64,000 nucleotides of DNA from positions 248,001 to 312,000 of the forward strand of contig NZ_LBDA02000012.1 in NCBI RefSeq assembly GCF_000980885.2, in the 5' to 3' direction. Source of the DNA: Streptomyces malaysiense (GTDB lineage: Bacteria; Actinomycetota; Actinomycetes; Streptomycetales; Streptomycetaceae). The translations under genes and the position numbers were made by a program. Every line of letters begins with the position of its first letter. The first letter of the stretch is position 1. The notes under the pieces are model-generated. The model had not been told where the DNA came from and made no database searches. It worked only from the letters and a program-made list of their open reading frames with translations. Below are positions 35,801 through 48,567 of this stretch, in pieces.

Positions 35801-38800
35801 CGATCACGGGGAGGACGACTGGGACGCCGTACTGAAGCGCGTCAAGGAGCAGCTGCGCGCGATACCCCGGCACGGCCTGGGCCATGACGCGCTGCGCCAC
35901 CTGACCGGACCAGGCGGGGAACCCGGCACGCCGGACGCGCGGATCAGCTTCAACTACCTGGGCCGGATGGGGGTGTCGGCCGCACCCGACGGACTGTACC
36001 GGGGCACCGTCCGGCCGCTGGAGCTGGACGCCGACCCGGCGGCCGAGCGCCCGCACGTCCTGGAGGTCGTCGGCCGGCTCGTCGACGAACAGCTGGAGTT
36101 CACCTGGTTCTACTCGGACCGGCTGCACGCCGAGGACACGGTCGGGGAGCTGGCCGGAGGATTCACCGACGCGCTCGCGGACCTGGCCCGGTTCGCCGCC
36201 CGGCCCGGGGCCGCCGGGCGCACCCCGTCCGACTTCCCGCTGGCCCGGCTCGACCAGGACGCCGTGGACCGCCTCACCGGCACGGACCCGGCGGCCGTCG
36301 CGGACGTCCTGCCGCTCACCCCGACCCAGGCGGGCATGCTCTTCCACGGCCTGTCCCAGGACGACCGGGGCGTCTACTTCCAGCAGCTGACGTTCGTCCT
36401 GGACGGCGTGCCCGACCCGCGGGTCCTCGCCGCCGCCTGGCAGCGGGTGACCGACCGCGCCGAGGTGCTGCGCGGGCGGGTCGTCTGGCAGGACGTGCCC
36501 GAGCCGCTGCTCGTGGTGCGGCGGCACGCGGCCGTACCGGTCACCCAGCTGGACTGGCGGGACCTGACGGAGGAGGAGCGGCGCACCCGGCTGGACGACG
36601 TCCTGGCCCACGACCGCGCCGAGGGCATCGACCTCGGGCGGGCCCCGCTCCAGCGGCTGCTGCTCGCCCGGGTCTCCGACACCGCGGTGCGCGTGGTCTG
36701 GTCCTTCCACCACCTGCTGCTCGACGGCTGGAGCCTGTTCCAGGTCCTCTCCGACGCCTTCGCCCTGCTCGGCGGCGACGGTCCGGACGCCCTCCCGGAC
36801 CGCCCGCCGTACCGGGACTACGTCGCCTGGCTGCGCGGACGCGACACCGCGGAGGCCGAACGGCACTGGCGGCACCGGCTGGCCGGCCTGACCGAGGCCA
36901 CCCCGTTGCCGTACGACCGCGAGCCGCGCGAGAGCCACCGAGCCGAGTCCACCCACGCCGTGCGGGTCACCCTGCCCGGCACCGCCGGGCGGGCACTGGA
37001 GGAGCTGGCGCGGACCTCCGGCCTGACCCTCAACACCCTGGTGCAGGGCGCCTGGGCGCTGCTGCTGGCCCGGCAGTCCGGCCGGGACGAGGTGGTGTTC
37101 GGCACCACCGTGTCCGGCCGGCCGCCCGAGCTGCCCGGCGCGGACGCCATGACCGGCCTGTTCATCACCACCCTGCCGACCCGGGCCGCCGTCCCCGGCC
37201 ACGGAACCCTCCTCGACTGGCTGCGCGCTCTCCAGCAGGACCAGAGCGAGGACCGGCGGTTCGACCACGTACCGCTCACCCGGCTGCGCGCCCTCACCGG
37301 ACTCCCGGAACGCGTCGGCCTGTTCGACAGCATCGTCGTCTTCGAGAACTACCCGGTGGACGACGACCTCGCCGCCGCCCACGGACTGCGCCTGAGCGGA
37401 CTGGAGGGGATCGAGACCACCAACTACCCCCTGAGCCTGACCGCCTACCCGGGGGAGGAGCTGACCCTGCGCCTGGGCTACGACCCCGACCTGTTCGACG
37501 CGGGGACCGCCGAGCGGCTGGCCGAATACCTGACCGTGCTGCTCGCCGGGATGCCCGACGGCATCCACCGCCCGCCCGCCCGGCTCCCGCTGCTCGCACC
37601 GGAGCGCCGCGAACAGGTGCTGCGCGCCTGGAACGACACCGCCACCGGCCTGCCCGCCGCCACCGTCGCGGACCTCTTCGCCGCGCAGGTGCGCCGTACC
37701 CCCGACGCCGTGGCCCTGGAAGCCCCTGACGAGCACCTGACCTACGGTGAACTCGACGCCCGCGCCGCCCGGCTTGCGGCCCGGCTGACCGGCCTCGGGG
37801 TAGGGCCGGAACGCCCGGTCGGGGTGCTGATGGACCGTTCCGTGGCACTGGTCGTCACCCAGCTGGCCCTCGTCCGCACGGGCGGGGTGTACGTGCCGCT
37901 GGACGGCCGGGCGCCGGCCGGACGGCTGCGCCGGATGCTGGCCGAGGCCGGCGCCGGACTGCTGCTCACCGACTCCGCCTGGGAGGAGACGGCCCGTCGG
38001 GTGCTGCCGGGCGACGGCGTGCTGCGCGCCGACGGGGCCCCGGAGACGGACGGCCCCGCACCCGCCCGCTCCGCGTCTCCCGTCCCCGCACCCGCCGTCC
38101 ACGTGGCTCCCGTCCACCCCGACAACGTGCAGTACCTGATGTTCACCTCGGGCTCCACCGGCACCCCCAAGGGCGTCGCGGTGCGCCAGCGGGACGTCGC
38201 CGCCCTCGCCCGGGACCGCGCCTTCGCCGGGCACGACCGGGTCCTCGTGCACTCGCCGCACGCCTTCGACGCCGCCACCTACGAGGTGTGGGTGCCGCTG
38301 CTGCGCGGCGGCACGGCCGTGCTCGCCCCGCCCGCCGACCTGGACGCCGCGCAGGTGCGCAGGGCCGTCACGGAACAGCGGGTGAGCTGCCTGTGGCTCA
38401 CCGCGGGGCTGTTCAGACTCCTCGCCCAGCAGGATCCCGGCTGCCTGCGCGGCGCGCGCGAGGTGTGGACGGGCGGCGAGGCGGTACCGGGCGCGGTCGT
38501 GCGCCGGGTGTTGGACGCCTGCCCCGGGCTGACCGTCGTGGACGGCTACGGCCCCACCGAGACGACCACATTCGCCACCCGCCGCGCCTTCCGCTCCGGC
38601 GACCCGCTGCCCGCCGTACTGCCCATCGGCCGCCCGCTGGACGACACCCGCGTGCACGTCCTGGACGCCGCCCTCCAGCCGCAGCCGCCGGGCATCCCCG
38701 GTGAGCTGTACATCGCGGGAGCCGGCCTGGCCCGGGGCTACGCGGGCCGGCCCGGGGCGACCGCCGCCCGCTATCTCGCCGACCCCTTCGGCCCGCCCGG

Positions 38801-41800
38801 GACCCGGATGTACCGCACCGGCGACATCGTGCGCTGGAGCGCCGACGGCGAGCTGCACTTCGTCGGCCGCGCGGACGACCAGATCAAGATCCGCGGCTTC
38901 CGCGTCGAACCCGCCGAGATCGAGGCCCGCCTCACCGCCCACCCCGCCGTCGCCGAGGCCGTCGTATCCCTCTACCAGGACGCCGGACGCAAGCGGCTGG
39001 CCGCCCACCTCGTCCCGGCCGCCGGCGCCGCGCTGCCGGCCGCCGCCGAACTGCGGGCCCACCTCGCGGACGGCCTGCCCGACTACATGCTCCCCGCCGC
39101 CTTCGTCACCGTGTCCGAGCTCCCGCTGACCGTCAACGGCAAGGTCGACCGGCGCCGGCTGCCCGCACCCGACTGGTCGGCCGGCGGCGAGCGGGCCCAC
39201 CGCGCCCCGGGCACCGAGGCCGAGCGGCTGCTCGCCGGGATCTGGGCGGAGCTGCTGGGCGTGGAACGGGTCGGCGTCGACGACAACTTCTTCATGCTGG
39301 GCGGCGACTCGATCCTCAGCATCCAGGTCGTCTCCCGTGCCCGTGCCGCGGGACTCACGCTCACCCCGCGCGACCTCTTCCGGCACCCCACGGTGGCCGA
39401 ACTGGCCGCCGCGGGCGGCTCCGCCGCGCCCGCCGTCGCCGGCACCGCACCGGTCAGCGGGGCGGCGGACCTCACCCCGATCCAGCACTGGTTCCTCGAC
39501 CCCCGGCCGGCCCACGCAGACTTCTTCGACCAGTCCGTCGTCGTCGAGGCGGCCGGCCCGGTGGACGAGGACGCGCTGCGCCGCGCCCTCACCGCCCTGT
39601 GGACCCGGCACGACGCCCTGCGCGCCCGGTTCACCGCCGACGCCGACGGCACCTGGCGACAGGACGTCCCCGCCGCCGGTGCCCCGGCACCCGAACTGCT
39701 CCAGGTCCACGAGCCGCGCGCCGAGGAGCTGGTCACGGCTGCCGCCCACGCCGGACTCCGGCTGGAGAGCGGACCGCTGTTCACCGCCCGCCTGTTCACC
39801 GGCGACGGCACCCGGCCCGCCCGGCTGCTGCTGGTCGCCCACCACCTGGTGGTCGACGGCGTCTCCTGGCGCATCCTGCTGGAGGACCTGGAGACCGCCT
39901 ACCGGCAGGCCGTGGCCGGACAGCCCCCGCGACTGCCCGCCCGCACCACCTCCGTGCACGCGTGGGTCCGCCGGCTGCGCGACCACGCCGGCACCTTCGC
40001 CGCCCGGCTCGACCACTGGGAGCGGACCGCCCGGCACTGCGCCGGCCCGCTGCCCGTGGACGGCACCGGCGGCAACACCATGGCCGACGTCAGGGAGGTG
40101 ACGGTCCGGCTGGACCGCGACCGCACCGACGCCCTGCTGCGCCGCGTCCCCGGGGTCTACCGCACCCGCGTCGACGACGTCCTGCTCACCGCGCTGGGCC
40201 GGGTCCTCGCCGACTGGACCGGGCACGGCACCGTCGCCGTCGGACTGGAGGGCCACGGCCGCGAGGACCAGCTGTTCGAGGACGTCGACCTGTCCCGCAC
40301 CGTCGGCTGGTTCACCTCCCTGTACCCGGTCGCCCTGACCGTCCCGGCCGGCGACTGGGGCACCGCCCTGAAGGCCGTCAAGGAGCAGCTGCGAGCCGTA
40401 CCCGACCGGGGACTCGGTTACGGCGTCCTGCGCCACCTCGTCCGCGACGCCCGGCTCACCGACGCGCCCGCGCCCGCCATCAGCTTCAACTACCTGGGCC
40501 GCTTCGACTGGTCCGGGCCCGGCGGCACCCTGGTCGGGGCGGTGCCCGGCGGCCTGGGCGGCGCTGAGGCGCCCGGCAGCGAACGCCCGCACCTGCTGGA
40601 CGTGGTGGCCCGGGTCGAGGACGACCGGCTGGAGATCACCTGGTACTACAGCGCCGGACGGCACCACGAGGAGACCGTCACCGGGCTCGCCGAGGGCGTG
40701 CTGCGGGCGCTGGGCGACATCGTCGCGCACTGCGGCCGCCCGGAGGCGGGCGGCCGCACCCCCTCGGACTTCCCGCTGGCCCGCCTGGACCAGGCCGCCG
40801 TCGACCACGTCGCCGGCACCGGCCGGGACGTCGCGGACGTCTACCCGCTCACCCCGATGCAGGCCGGCATGCTCTTCCACAGCCTGCTCGACCCGGCCGG
40901 CCGCACCTACGTCAACCAGGTGCAGCTGGTGCTCGACGGGGTCACCGACCCCCGGCTGCTCGCCGAGGCGTGGCAGCACACCGCGGACGCCAACCCGGTC
41001 CTGCGCACCCACCTGGTGTGGCGGGAGACCCCGGAACCGCTCCAGGTAGTACGGCACCGCGCCGTCGTGCCCGTCACCCACCACGACTGGTCCGGCCGGC
41101 CCGCGGACGGCCGCGCGGACGACCTGGACCGGCTGCTCGCCGAGGACCGGGAGCTGGGCATCGACCTGGACACCGCGCCGCTGATGCGGCTGACCCTGAT
41201 CCGGCTGACGCCGCGGCGGGTCCGCCTGGTGTGGACGTTCCACCACGTCCTGCTCGACGGCTGGAGCGCGGCCCAGGTCTTCGACGAGGTGTGCGAGCGG
41301 TACGCCGCCCTTTCCTCGGGGCAGCGACCGCGGCTGCCCGAACGCAGGCCGTTCGCCGAGTACCTGCGCTGGCTCGCCGGACAGGACACCGGACGTGCCG
41401 AACGGCACTGGCGGTCCGCCCTCGCCGGCTTCCGGGCCCCCACCGAACTGCCCCGGGACCGGCGGCCCGCCGAGGCCCACCGCGCCTCCTCCTGCGGGAC
41501 GGTGCGGATGACCCTCGGCCCCGACGTCTCGGCACGGCTGCGCGAGACCGCCCAGCGCTCCGGCCTCACCCTGAACACCGTCCTCCAGGGCGCCTGGGCG
41601 CTGCTGCTGTCCCGCTACGGCGGCGGCGACGACGTGGTGTTCGGCACGACCGTGTCCGGCCGGCCCGCCGACCTGCCCGGCGTCACCTCCATGGTGGGCC
41701 TGTTCATCAACACCCTGCCCACCCGGGCCCGCGTCGACGGGGAACGCCCGCTGCTGGACTGGCTGCGCGAGCTCCAGGCAGCCCAGTCCGAGGCCCGCCG

Positions 41801-44800
41801 TCACGACTTCGTCTCGCTCGCCCAGCTGCAGTCCTGGAGCGAGGTGCCCGGCGGCACCGGCCTGTTCGACTCCATCGTGGTCTTCGAGAACTACCCGTTC
41901 GACGAGAGCGCGCTGGCCCGCCACGGCCTGGCCATGGAACAGGAACGGGACCTGGAACCGACGAGCTACCCGCTCAGCGTGGTCGTCGCGCCCGGCGACA
42001 CCCTGGCCGTGAACCTGGACTACGACCCGGACGCCTTCGACGCCGCGACCGTACGGGCGCTCGGCGAGAGCCTGCGCACCCTGCTGACCGGCATGGCCGA
42101 CGACCCCGGCCGCACCCTCGCCGAACTGCCCCTGGTCGAACCGGCCGGGGAGCGGGCCCTGGTGGACCGCCTGGGCGGACCCGTGACGCCGCTCCCGCAC
42201 GGCACCCTGCCCGAGGCGTTCCGGCGGCAGGCCGAGCGCACCCCGCACGCCGTGGCCGTCCGCCACGGCGACCGGAGCCTCACCTACGCCGGACTCGACG
42301 CCCGCGCCAACCGGCTGGCCCGGCGGCTCATCGCCGCCGGCGCCGGGCCCGAGCGCTTCGTCGCCCTGTGCCTGCCCCGCACCGCCGACCTGGTCGTGGC
42401 GCTCCTCGCGGTGCTCAAGAGCGGTGCCGGATACCTGCCGGTCGACCCCCAGTACCCGGCCGAGCGCGTCGCGTTCCTCTTCGAGGACGTACGGCCCGAC
42501 GCCGTGATCACCGCCGCCGCGACCGCCGGCCGGCTGCCCGAGGGGCCGTTCACCCGCATCATGCTGGACGAGGAACCGGATACCCGGGTGCCGGACACCC
42601 CCGTCGGCGACGGCGAACGCCGTACCCCCCTGCTGCCCGGCCACCCCGCCTACGTGATCCACACCTCCGGCTCGACCGGCCGCCCCAAGGGCGTGGTCGT
42701 CAGCCACGCCTCCGTCCTGGCCCTGACCGACTGGGCGGCGGCCGAGTTCACCGGCCGCGGACTGGCCCACGTGATCGCCTCCACCTCGCTCAACTTCGAC
42801 GTGTCGGTCTTCGAGATCTTCTCCCCGCTGCTCTCCGGCGGCTGCGTCGAGGTCGTCCGCGACCTGCTGGCGCTCGCCGAGCGCCCCGGGCCCTGGCGGG
42901 CCGGGCTGCTCAGCGCGGTGCCCTCGGCACTGGACCGGCTGCTCGCCGAGGACGCCGTACAGGTCACCGCCGACACCGTCGTCCTCGCCGGGGAGGGGCT
43001 GCCCGCACGGACCGTGCGCCGGGTCCGCGACGCCGTGCCCGGCAGCGAGGTGCGCAACATCTACGGGCCCACCGAGGCCACCGTCTACGCCACCGCCTTC
43101 ACCTGCGACCCGGCCGACCCCGACCGCGACCCGCCGATCGGCCGGCCGCTCGGCGGTGCCCGCGCCTACGTGCTGGACGAGCGGATGCGCCCGGTGCCCG
43201 TCGGCGCGCCCGGCGAACTCTTCCTCGCCGGGACCGGTGTCGCCCGCGGCTACCTGCGCCGCCCCGGCCTGACCGCGTCCCGCTTCCTGCCCGACCCGTT
43301 CGGTCCGGCCGGCAGCCGCGTGTACCGCACCGGCGACCGGGTCCGCTGGACGGCCGACGGCGAACTGGTCTACCTCGGCCGCGGCGACGACCAGGTGAAG
43401 GTGCGCGGCTTCCGTATCGAACTCGGCGAGGTGGAGGCCGCGCTGGCCCGCCACCCGGCCGTGGCGGCGGCAGCGGCCCGGGTGGTGGAGCAGGACGGCC
43501 ACCGCCGGCTCGTCGGGTACGCGGTGCCTCGTGCGGCCGGCCTGCCGGAACCCGCCGAACTGCGCGCCTTCCTCGCCGGCAGCCTCCCCGACCACCTCGT
43601 CCCCGCCCTCGTCGTACCGCTGGAGCGGCTGCCGCTCGGGGCCACCGGCAAACTCGACCGGCGGGCCCTGCCCGCCCCCGAGTGGGCCGCACCCGCCGTC
43701 GGCCCGGGAGCGGGCCGCCCGCCGCGCACCGCGGCAGAGCACACCCTCGCCGCCATCTGGTGCGAGGTGCTGGGCGTACCCGAAGTGGGCGCGGACGACA
43801 ACTACTTCATGCTCGGCGGTGACTCCATCCTCGGCATCCAGATCGTCTCGGCCGCCCGCCGGTCCGGTCTCGCCCTGAACCCCCGGCACCTGTTCACCCA
43901 CCAGACCCTCGCCGAACTCGCCGCCGCGGCCGAGCGGCTGCCGGACGGCGCCGCGTCCGCCACCGCCGAGCAGGGCCCGGTGACCGGCGAGGCCCCGCTC
44001 ACCCCCGTGCAGCACTGGCTGCTCGACACGCTCGACGGAGACCCCGCGCACTTCAGCCAGACGGTCTCCGTCGAACTGACCACCGACCCCGACGAGACGG
44101 TGCTGCGCTCCGCCCTGGCCGCCGTGCTGGAGCACCACGACGCGCTGCGGCACCGCTTCGAACCGGCCGGGGACGGCCGGTGGCGGCAGCACGGCACCGC
44201 GCCCGGCGACACCGCCCCGCACCTGGAGGTGCACCGGGACGCGGAGCCGGGCGAGGTGGCCGCCGCCCTCGGCGCCGGATTCGACCTGTCCCGCGGGCCG
44301 CTGCTGCGGGCGGCCCTGTGCCGGACCGGCGGCACCGGACGGCCGGTGCTGCTGCTCGCCGCCCACCACCTCGTCGTGGACGCCGTGTCCTGGCGGCTCG
44401 TCATGGAGGACCTGGACACCGCGTACCGCGCCCTGCGGGACGGCGCACGGCCCGGACCGGGGGCCAAGAGCACCTCGTTCCAGGCATGGGCCCGGCGGCT
44501 CGCCGAACACACCGAGGCGGGCGGCTTCGACGCCGAACTCGCCCACTGGCGTGGTGTCGACGCCGGGACCGCCCTGCCGGCCGACCACACCGGCGGCGCC
44601 AACACCGTCGCCGTCGAGGAGAGCCTGACCGCCGGACTCGACGCCGAGGAGACCCGCCGCCTGCTCCAGGACGTGCCGGACGTGTACCGCACCCGCGTCA
44701 ACGACGTCCTGCTCACCGCGCTGGGCCGGGTCCTGGCCCGCTGGACGGGCCGGGACCGGGTGGCGGTCACCCTGGAGGGCCACGGCCGCGAGGACCTCTT

Positions 44801-47800
44801 CGAGGACACGGACCTCGCCCGCACCGTCGGCTGGTTCACCACCGTGTACCCCGTCGCCCTGGACGTGCCACGGGACGCCGGCACCGGCGCCGTGCTGAAG
44901 TCCGTAAAGGAGAACCTGCGGGCCGTACCGCACGGCGGCCTCGGCCACGGCGCGCTGCGCCACCTGCATCCCACGGCGGGCGCCGCGCTGCCCGCGCTGC
45001 CGCAGGTGTGCTTCAACTACCTCGGCCGGCAGGACCGGACCCCTGCGGCGGGCGGCCTGCTGGGCGCACCCCACGGCGACGGCCTCACCGGCGGCATGGA
45101 CCGCACGGCGGACCGCCCCTACCTGCTGGACGTCCTCGGCCGGGTCACCGGCGACCGGCTGGAATTCACCTGGTCGTACTCCCGCGAGGTGCACGACCGC
45201 GAGACCGTCGCCCGGCTGGCGGCCGAACTGGCCGACGAGCTCCGCGCGATCGTCCGGCACTGCGCCGAACCCGGCGCCGGCGGTCGCACCCCCAGCGACT
45301 TCCCGCTCGCGCCACTGGACCAGACCGCCGTCGACCGGCTCGTCGGCAGCGGGACGGACGTCACGGACGTGTACCCGCTCACGCCCACCCAGACCGGCAT
45401 GGTGATGCACGGCCTGGACGAGGCCGAACACGGTCTGTACGTCGAGCAGATCACCTTCGTGGCGGACGGCGCCCGCGACCCGGGCACGCTGGCCGCGGCC
45501 TGGCGGCACGTCGTCGAGCACACCCCCGTGCTGCGCACCTCCGTCGCCCTGCACGGTGTCCCCGTACCGCTCCAGGTCGTCCACCGGGACGTGACCCCGC
45601 CGGTCACCGAGCACGACTGGAGCGCACTCCCGGCGGACCGGCGGGAGGTGGAACTGGAGCGGCTGCTCGCCGGCGAACGGGCCCGGGGCCTGGCCCTGGA
45701 CCGCGCCCCGCTGCTCCGGCTCGCCCTGGTCCGGCTCGGTCCGGACGCGGTACGGGTGGTCTGGACCTTCCACCATGTCCTGCTGGACGGCTGGAGCGTC
45801 TTCCACGTCCTGTCCGACGTGCTGGCCGCCCACGAGGCCCTGGCCCTGGGCGAGCGGCCCCGGCTGCCCGAGCGCCGCCCGTTCGCGGACTACGCCGCCT
45901 GGCTGGCCGCGCGCGGCACCGGCCCCGCCGAGGAGCACTGGCGCGGGGTCCTGTCCGGCCTGCGCACGCCGACCCCGCTGCCGTACGACCGCAGGCCCGC
46001 CCCCGGCAGCACGGCCCGCTCGGGCACCTGGCTGTCGCAGCGGCTCGGCACCGAGGAGACCCGCCGGCTCCAGGAGTTCGCCCGCCGGCACCGCCTCACC
46101 CTGAACACCCTGGTGCAGGGCGCCTGGGCACTGCTGCTGGCCCGGTGGAGCGGGGAGGCGGAGGTGTGCTTCGGCACCACCGTCTCCGGACGGCCCGCCG
46201 ACCTGCCCGGCGCCGACACCATCACCGGCCTGTTCATCACCACGCTGCCCGCCCGGATCGCCGTCGACGGCGGCGCCCCCGCGGCCGGCTGGCTGCGCGC
46301 GGTGCAGGAGGCACGGGCCGAGGACCGGCGCCACGACCACCTGCCCCTGAACATGCTCCGGGCCCTCACCGAACTGCCCTCCGGCAGTTCCCTGTTCGAC
46401 AGCCTGGTGGTGTTCGAGAACTATCCCGTGGGCGACGCGACCGCGGGCGCCCACGGGCTCGCCCTGCGGGACCTGGACGCCCGGGAGGCCACCAACTACC
46501 CGCTCACCGTGGTGGTCTCGCCCGGCGACCGGCTCGCCGTCGAACTCGGCTACGACCCCCGGTGCTTCGACGCGGACACCGCGGGCTCGCTGGCCGCGCA
46601 GCTGCTGCACACCCTGCACACCCTGGCCGGCACGGACGGCACCGCCCGCCTCGACGACCTCGACGTGCTGCCGCCCGCCCAGCGCGAGCGGCTGCTGCGC
46701 GGGCCCTCCCGCCCGGAGCCCGCCGAGGTGCCCGCCGCCACCCTGCCCGCCCTCGTGGAGGCGGCCGTCGACCGCCGGCCGGACGCCCCCGCGCTCGCCG
46801 AGCCCGGCTCCCTGCTCACCTTCGCCGAGGCGGAGGCACGGGCGAACCGGCTGGCGCACCGGCTCATCGCCCGGGGCGCCGGACCCGGCGACGTCGTCGC
46901 GCTGCTGCTGCCCCGCTCCGCGGACATGGTGCTGGCCCAGCTGGCGGTGACCAAGGCGGGGGCCGCGTTCCTGCCCGTGGACCCCGCCTATCCCGAGGAG
47001 CGGATCGCGCTGATGCTGCGCGACGCGGCCCCCGCCCTGACCCTCGACGCCAAGGAGATCGCCGGTCTGCTCGCCGCGCCGCCGGACGAGGTTCCCGGAC
47101 ACCGGCCCGGCGACGCCGACCGCAGGCGTCCGCTGGACCTGGACGATCCGGCCTACGTCATCTACACCTCCGGTTCCACCGGCACCCCGAAGGGGGTCGT
47201 CGTCACCCACCGCGGCCTCGCCGCGTTCTCCGCCGCCGAGGCCGCCCACTACCAGGTGGCCGAGGGCGACCGGGTGCTGGCCTTCGCCACCCCCAGTTTC
47301 GACGCCTCGGTGCTGGAGCTGTGCACGTCCCTGCCGCACGGCGCCCGGCTCGTCGTCCCCCGGCCCGGACCGCTGCTCGGCGCCGAACTGGCGGACTTCC
47401 TGCGGGCCGAGCGCATCACCCACACCCTCCTCCCACCGGCCGCGCTCGCCACCCTGCCCGCCGGCACGCCCGGCACCCTGCCGGACCTGAAGACCCTGAT
47501 CGTCGGCGCCGAGGCGTGCGGGGCCGACCTCGTGGCCCGCTGGGCGCCGCACCACCGCATGGTCAACTCCTACGGCCCCACCGAGGCCACCGTGGTCGCC
47601 ACCTGGTCCGCGCCGCTGGCGGCGGACGGCGGCGCCCCGCCCATCGGCCGCCCGCTGCCCGCCACCGGCGCCTACGTCCTCGACGCCCGCCTGCGGCCGG
47701 TCCCCGACGGTGTCGCCGGCGAACTCTGGCTGTCCGGACCGGCACTGGCCCGCGGCTACCTCGGCCGCCCGGGACTGACCGCCGCCCGGTTCCGGGCCGA

Positions 47801-48554
47801 CCCGTACGGGCCGCCCGGCACCCGCATGTACCGCACCGGCGACCTGGTGCGCCGCGACAGCGGGGGCGAACTGCACTACCTGGGCCGCACCGACCACCAG
47901 CTCAAGCTGCGCGGCCACCGCATCGAGGCGGGCGAGGTCGAGGCGACCCTCGTACGCCACCCGGACGTGCTGGACGCGGTGGTGACCGTGCGCGAGGACG
48001 AACCCGGCCTGCCGCGCCTGGTCGCCCACCTGCTGACCGCCCCCGGCACCGAACCCCTCGCCCCGGCCGCACTGCGGTCCCTGGCCGCCCGGTTCCTGCC
48101 GGGCCACATGGTCCCGACGGCGTTCGTGGCGCTCGACCGCTTCCCGCTCACCGAGAACGGCAAGACCGACCGGGCGGCCCTGCCCGCACCGGCACCCGCC
48201 GAGGAGCGGGAACGGCCCGAGCACGTGGCACCGCGCACGCCCACGGAGGAGGCACTGGCGGAGATCTGGGAGGAGACCCTCCGGACCGCCGTCGGCGCCG
48301 AGGACGACTACTTCCTGCTCGGCGGCGACTCCATGCGCGCCCTGCTCATCGCCTCCCGCGCCAACGACGCGTTCGCCATCACGCTGACCCCCCGCGACGT
48401 CCTGGTCTCCCGCACGGTCGCCGCCCTGGCGCGACTGGTGGAGGAGCAGATCCTGAGCGAGTTCGAGGAGGCCGCGTACGGCGACACCGACGCACCCGGC
48501 ACCGGCCACGACGACGAAGACGCCGCGCTCGGCGGCAACGACCACGAACGGTGA
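29859..48554 (+). CDS. Nonribosomal peptide synthetase, modules 1-5
   Basis: This 6231-residue NRPS has the order A1-T1 / C2-A2-T2-E2 / C3-A3-T3-E3 / C4-A4-T4-E4 / C5-A5-T5. Carrier serines are near residues 578, 1634, 3151, 4656 and 6158, all in one continuous frame. C2 is an LCL type (HHIVTDG); C3, C4 and C5 are DCL types (PLTP-Q-GM- opening, HHLLLDG or HHVLLDG), each just after an E domain. It starts with an adenylation domain and has no starter condensation domain, so the first residue should keep a free amine. There is no thioesterase. The acidic C-terminal tail probably docks to the next NRPS. AAAGGA precedes the ATG. No MbtH gene is in the window. Confidence 0.95.
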   Translation: MTDPHDKPASAPSLPHPAPTGAAESGTRGAHPMLGALFAAWVARTPDAPALTDGRRTWTYRQLAERADRLAAHLIRRGAGPDRVVALVLPRSMELIAAELAVARAGAAFLPVDPAYPAERRTMMLADAAPAVTLDDAGRVGELLGAGDGAEPAGEGDGRAAAGDPAGADSAAYVIYTSGSTGTPKGVTVTHRGIGGFVAAAAERYAVGPGDRVLQFSSPSFDASVLELFISVLSGATLVVPSHGPWLGDELAGVLEEHRITHALVPPAALATLPGPETGAGRHLRTLIVGAEACPAGLVDTWAPGRRMINSYGPTEATIVATWTGPLTAGQGTPAIGDALPHTRAYVLDAAMRPVPPGRDGELFVGGDAVARGYLGRPGLTATRFVPDPFGPAGARLYRTGDRARQRPDGELEFLGRVDRQVKVRGFRIEPGEIEAALRRSGAVGEAVVVVREDEPGHQRLVGYVTPAGRRPAGAPGPAASPSRPERPLDPAALRAAVAALLPAHMVPAAVVVLDRMPLTPQNKIDRRALPAPERTAAVGHLAPRTDGERALAAIWADVLGVAEVGVTDDFFDLGGESILAARALSRIRDELGVRLTTRDVFSARTVAALAPLLGDPSAAAPAEPIPPVPHEDGLPLSSAQRRLWYLDELSAGGTEYNTGVCLRLRGALDPDALRRSLHRLAVRHAALRTTFATADGQGLQRIAAEPDLPLRTADVGDLPAARRPEAAEKLLTEELGRPHDLAAGPLTRALLVRLADEDHLLLLAQHHIVTDGWSVGVLTRELAALYHAETTGEPDGLPRPGVQYPDFAVWERRQRASGADAADLAYWKRHLAGLQHLELPVDRPRPAVRTTAGAAHRHTLPAALVTRLRQLATGRGTTVFTLYAGAAALLFARYSGQRDIAFGTVTTGRGRRDLDDVAGFFANTVVLRGEVDERASVDRFVETMRTTLLDAFAHDGVPFDRVVEELAPRRDPSRTPLVQVLVVQQTALPVPPRAGALHLAEHPLPRPAARFDLVLEFTPDADGGCALTAEFNTDLFEAATVARLTAHLHRLLEGMADGPGRPLAELPMLSAEEQRTLVDTWNPPARRSAGTGGGTLPELFHAQAARTPDRTAVVRGPARLDYAEVARRANRLARLLVARGAGPETLVALCLPRSADLVPVLWAVLTAGAAYLPVDPGYPVERVRLMLGDARPALVVATRETAAALPDDCAPLLLDECDDTAWADTGLTDADRLRPLLPDHPAYVIYTSGSTGRPKGVAVTHRSVAALAAWAGERFEGTGLGHVIAATSLNFDVSVFELLCPLTAGGTVEVVTDLPALADGSGPRSAGLLSGVPSVVSRLIADGTAPLTADTVVLAGEALPAQTAHELRAAMPAARIANIYGPTEATVYATAWFAGDRLPEQAPPIGEPVALTRTYVLDGRLRPQPVGVTGELYLGGGGLARGYLGRPGLTAARFVADPFGAPGERMYRTGDLVRRAADGRLEYVGRIDQQVKVRGFRIELGEVEEALRGCAGVAEAAAGTVTGDGEDHRRLVGYVVPAAGERVEPDTVRRELGRTLPDYMVPSTVVVLDGLPLSPNGKVDRGRLPDPGPAARVVRHVAPRTPTERTLAAIWAQVLRTERIGVDDNFFELGGDSILSIQVVARARQDGLPLTSRDVYQHQTVAALARCADAAGRLREAAPAPEEATGTAPLTPIQHWLFGAAVRDAGHFSQALSLQMPDDLEPAALEDALNDLVGHHDALRSRFAATGGPAREAVWFIDERMPRIRLARHTGPDTDTPHFGPFDLARGPLLRAVLHDSGPGRPAVLHLAVHHLVVDGVSWRVLLEDLDRAYRARRTGADGAAALPAKSSPLRQWARRLAAHAADGGFDDERAYWARAVPDTAAAVPDGPEHGVNTYASQRAVTVRLGPEDTSVLLHTLPETYRTQVNDVLLGALGRALCAWSGRDRVVVDVEGHGREELFPELDISRTVGWFTTRYPVALADHGEDDWDAVLKRVKEQLRAIPRHGLGHDALRHLTGPGGEPGTPDARISFNYLGRMGVSAAPDGLYRGTVRPLELDADPAAERPHVLEVVGRLVDEQLEFTWFYSDRLHAEDTVGELAGGFTDALADLARFAARPGAAGRTPSDFPLARLDQDAVDRLTGTDPAAVADVLPLTPTQAGMLFHGLSQDDRGVYFQQLTFVLDGVPDPRVLAAAWQRVTDRAEVLRGRVVWQDVPEPLLVVRRHAAVPVTQLDWRDLTEEERRTRLDDVLAHDRAEGIDLGRAPLQRLLLARVSDTAVRVVWSFHHLLLDGWSLFQVLSDAFALLGGDGPDALPDRPPYRDYVAWLRGRDTAEAERHWRHRLAGLTEATPLPYDREPRESHRAESTHAVRVTLPGTAGRALEELARTSGLTLNTLVQGAWALLLARQSGRDEVVFGTTVSGRPPELPGADAMTGLFITTLPTRAAVPGHGTLLDWLRALQQDQSEDRRFDHVPLTRLRALTGLPERVGLFDSIVVFENYPVDDDLAAAHGLRLSGLEGIETTNYPLSLTAYPGEELTLRLGYDPDLFDAGTAERLAEYLTVLLAGMPDGIHRPPARLPLLAPERREQVLRAWNDTATGLPAATVADLFAAQVRRTPDAVALEAPDEHLTYGELDARAARLAARLTGLGVGPERPVGVLMDRSVALVVTQLALVRTGGVYVPLDGRAPAGRLRRMLAEAGAGLLLTDSAWEETARRVLPGDGVLRADGAPETDGPAPARSASPVPAPAVHVAPVHPDNVQYLMFTSGSTGTPKGVAVRQRDVAALARDRAFAGHDRVLVHSPHAFDAATYEVWVPLLRGGTAVLAPPADLDAAQVRRAVTEQRVSCLWLTAGLFRLLAQQDPGCLRGAREVWTGGEAVPGAVVRRVLDACPGLTVVDGYGPTETTTFATRRAFRSGDPLPAVLPIGRPLDDTRVHVLDAALQPQPPGIPGELYIAGAGLARGYAGRPGATAARYLADPFGPPGTRMYRTGDIVRWSADGELHFVGRADDQIKIRGFRVEPAEIEARLTAHPAVAEAVVSLYQDAGRKRLAAHLVPAAGAALPAAAELRAHLADGLPDYMLPAAFVTVSELPLTVNGKVDRRRLPAPDWSAGGERAHRAPGTEAERLLAGIWAELLGVERVGVDDNFFMLGGDSILSIQVVSRARAAGLTLTPRDLFRHPTVAELAAAGGSAAPAVAGTAPVSGAADLTPIQHWFLDPRPAHADFFDQSVVVEAAGPVDEDALRRALTALWTRHDALRARFTADADGTWRQDVPAAGAPAPELLQVHEPRAEELVTAAAHAGLRLESGPLFTARLFTGDGTRPARLLLVAHHLVVDGVSWRILLEDLETAYRQAVAGQPPRLPARTTSVHAWVRRLRDHAGTFAARLDHWERTARHCAGPLPVDGTGGNTMADVREVTVRLDRDRTDALLRRVPGVYRTRVDDVLLTALGRVLADWTGHGTVAVGLEGHGREDQLFEDVDLSRTVGWFTSLYPVALTVPAGDWGTALKAVKEQLRAVPDRGLGYGVLRHLVRDARLTDAPAPAISFNYLGRFDWSGPGGTLVGAVPGGLGGAEAPGSERPHLLDVVARVEDDRLEITWYYSAGRHHEETVTGLAEGVLRALGDIVAHCGRPEAGGRTPSDFPLARLDQAAVDHVAGTGRDVADVYPLTPMQAGMLFHSLLDPAGRTYVNQVQLVLDGVTDPRLLAEAWQHTADANPVLRTHLVWRETPEPLQVVRHRAVVPVTHHDWSGRPADGRADDLDRLLAEDRELGIDLDTAPLMRLTLIRLTPRRVRLVWTFHHVLLDGWSAAQVFDEVCERYAALSSGQRPRLPERRPFAEYLRWLAGQDTGRAERHWRSALAGFRAPTELPRDRRPAEAHRASSCGTVRMTLGPDVSARLRETAQRSGLTLNTVLQGAWALLLSRYGGGDDVVFGTTVSGRPADLPGVTSMVGLFINTLPTRARVDGERPLLDWLRELQAAQSEARRHDFVSLAQLQSWSEVPGGTGLFDSIVVFENYPFDESALARHGLAMEQERDLEPTSYPLSVVVAPGDTLAVNLDYDPDAFDAATVRALGESLRTLLTGMADDPGRTLAELPLVEPAGERALVDRLGGPVTPLPHGTLPEAFRRQAERTPHAVAVRHGDRSLTYAGLDARANRLARRLIAAGAGPERFVALCLPRTADLVVALLAVLKSGAGYLPVDPQYPAERVAFLFEDVRPDAVITAAATAGRLPEGPFTRIMLDEEPDTRVPDTPVGDGERRTPLLPGHPAYVIHTSGSTGRPKGVVVSHASVLALTDWAAAEFTGRGLAHVIASTSLNFDVSVFEIFSPLLSGGCVEVVRDLLALAERPGPWRAGLLSAVPSALDRLLAEDAVQVTADTVVLAGEGLPARTVRRVRDAVPGSEVRNIYGPTEATVYATAFTCDPADPDRDPPIGRPLGGARAYVLDERMRPVPVGAPGELFLAGTGVARGYLRRPGLTASRFLPDPFGPAGSRVYRTGDRVRWTADGELVYLGRGDDQVKVRGFRIELGEVEAALARHPAVAAAAARVVEQDGHRRLVGYAVPRAAGLPEPAELRAFLAGSLPDHLVPALVVPLERLPLGATGKLDRRALPAPEWAAPAVGPGAGRPPRTAAEHTLAAIWCEVLGVPEVGADDNYFMLGGDSILGIQIVSAARRSGLALNPRHLFTHQTLAELAAAAERLPDGAASATAEQGPVTGEAPLTPVQHWLLDTLDGDPAHFSQTVSVELTTDPDETVLRSALAAVLEHHDALRHRFEPAGDGRWRQHGTAPGDTAPHLEVHRDAEPGEVAAALGAGFDLSRGPLLRAALCRTGGTGRPVLLLAAHHLVVDAVSWRLVMEDLDTAYRALRDGARPGPGAKSTSFQAWARRLAEHTEAGGFDAELAHWRGVDAGTALPADHTGGANTVAVEESLTAGLDAEETRRLLQDVPDVYRTRVNDVLLTALGRVLARWTGRDRVAVTLEGHGREDLFEDTDLARTVGWFTTVYPVALDVPRDAGTGAVLKSVKENLRAVPHGGLGHGALRHLHPTAGAALPALPQVCFNYLGRQDRTPAAGGLLGAPHGDGLTGGMDRTADRPYLLDVLGRVTGDRLEFTWSYSREVHDRETVARLAAELADELRAIVRHCAEPGAGGRTPSDFPLAPLDQTAVDRLVGSGTDVTDVYPLTPTQTGMVMHGLDEAEHGLYVEQITFVADGARDPGTLAAAWRHVVEHTPVLRTSVALHGVPVPLQVVHRDVTPPVTEHDWSALPADRREVELERLLAGERARGLALDRAPLLRLALVRLGPDAVRVVWTFHHVLLDGWSVFHVLSDVLAAHEALALGERPRLPERRPFADYAAWLAARGTGPAEEHWRGVLSGLRTPTPLPYDRRPAPGSTARSGTWLSQRLGTEETRRLQEFARRHRLTLNTLVQGAWALLLARWSGEAEVCFGTTVSGRPADLPGADTITGLFITTLPARIAVDGGAPAAGWLRAVQEARAEDRRHDHLPLNMLRALTELPSGSSLFDSLVVFENYPVGDATAGAHGLALRDLDAREATNYPLTVVVSPGDRLAVELGYDPRCFDADTAGSLAAQLLHTLHTLAGTDGTARLDDLDVLPPAQRERLLRGPSRPEPAEVPAATLPALVEAAVDRRPDAPALAEPGSLLTFAEAEARANRLAHRLIARGAGPGDVVALLLPRSADMVLAQLAVTKAGAAFLPVDPAYPEERIALMLRDAAPALTLDAKEIAGLLAAPPDEVPGHRPGDADRRRPLDLDDPAYVIYTSGSTGTPKGVVVTHRGLAAFSAAEAAHYQVAEGDRVLAFATPSFDASVLELCTSLPHGARLVVPRPGPLLGAELADFLRAERITHTLLPPAALATLPAGTPGTLPDLKTLIVGAEACGADLVARWAPHHRMVNSYGPTEATVVATWSAPLAADGGAPPIGRPLPATGAYVLDARLRPVPDGVAGELWLSGPALARGYLGRPGLTAARFRADPYGPPGTRMYRTGDLVRRDSGGELHYLGRTDHQLKLRGHRIEAGEVEATLVRHPDVLDAVVTVREDEPGLPRLVAHLLTAPGTEPLAPAALRSLAARFLPGHMVPTAFVALDRFPLTENGKTDRAALPAPAPAEERERPEHVAPRTPTEEALAEIWEETLRTAVGAEDDYFLLGGDSMRALLIASRANDAFAITLTPRDVLVSRTVAALARLVEEQILSEFEEAAYGDTDAPGTGHDDEDAALGGNDHER
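29950..31730 (+). other. NRPS module 1: A1-T1 (loading)
   Basis: A1 runs to the NKID motif near 31430 with [11 protein letters not shown] near 30388. Its eye-aligned ten-residue specificity code is D-A-L-L-I-G-S-I-V-K, almost the same as A5. It resembles the Tyr code DALVTGAVVK, so an aromatic residue is a weak guess. T1 carries GGES with serine at 31590. There is no epimerase, so the residue stays L, as a PBP-type cyclase would need at the N-terminus. Confidence 0.75.
31757..36290 (+). other. NRPS module 2: C2(LCL)-A2-T2-E2
   Basis: C2 has HHIVTDG near 32157. The A2 code reads D-V-F-S-V-A-I-V-Y-K, the same as A4; I cannot assign a residue. The T2 serine is at 34758 in LGGDS. E2 (from about 34921) has HHLVVDG and the EGHGRE catalytic motif, so this residue should be D. 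Confidence 0.75.
36300..40820 (+). other. NRPS module 3: C3(DCL)-A3-T3-E3, probably D-Val
   Basis: C3 has HHLLLDG near 36706. The A3 code D-A-Y-W-W-G-G-T-F-K matches the Val family (compare DAFWIGGTFK). The T3 serine is at 39309. E3 (from about 39460) has HHLVVDG, EGHGRE and FNYLGR, so it should produce D-Val. Confidence 0.75.
40830..45350 (+). other. NRPS module 4: C4(DCL)-A4-T4-E4
   Basis: C4 has HHVLLDG. The A4 code D-V-F-S-V-A-I-V-Y-K equals A2, so modules 2 and 4 should use the same residue. The T4 serine is at 43824. E4 reads HHLVVDA instead of HHLVVDG but keeps EGHGRE and FNYLGR, so it is probably active. Confidence 0.75.
45360..48554 (+). other. NRPS module 5: C5(DCL)-A5-T5
   Basis: C5 has HHVLLDG near 45772. 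The A5 code D-A-L-L-I-G-S-V-V-K differs from A1 only at one pocket position. The T5 serine is at 48330. There is no epimerase. The chain ends in an acidic Glu/Asp-rich tail ([11 protein letters not shown] and onward). Confidence 0.75.
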
Positions 48555-48567
48555 GGATCCGACGACC

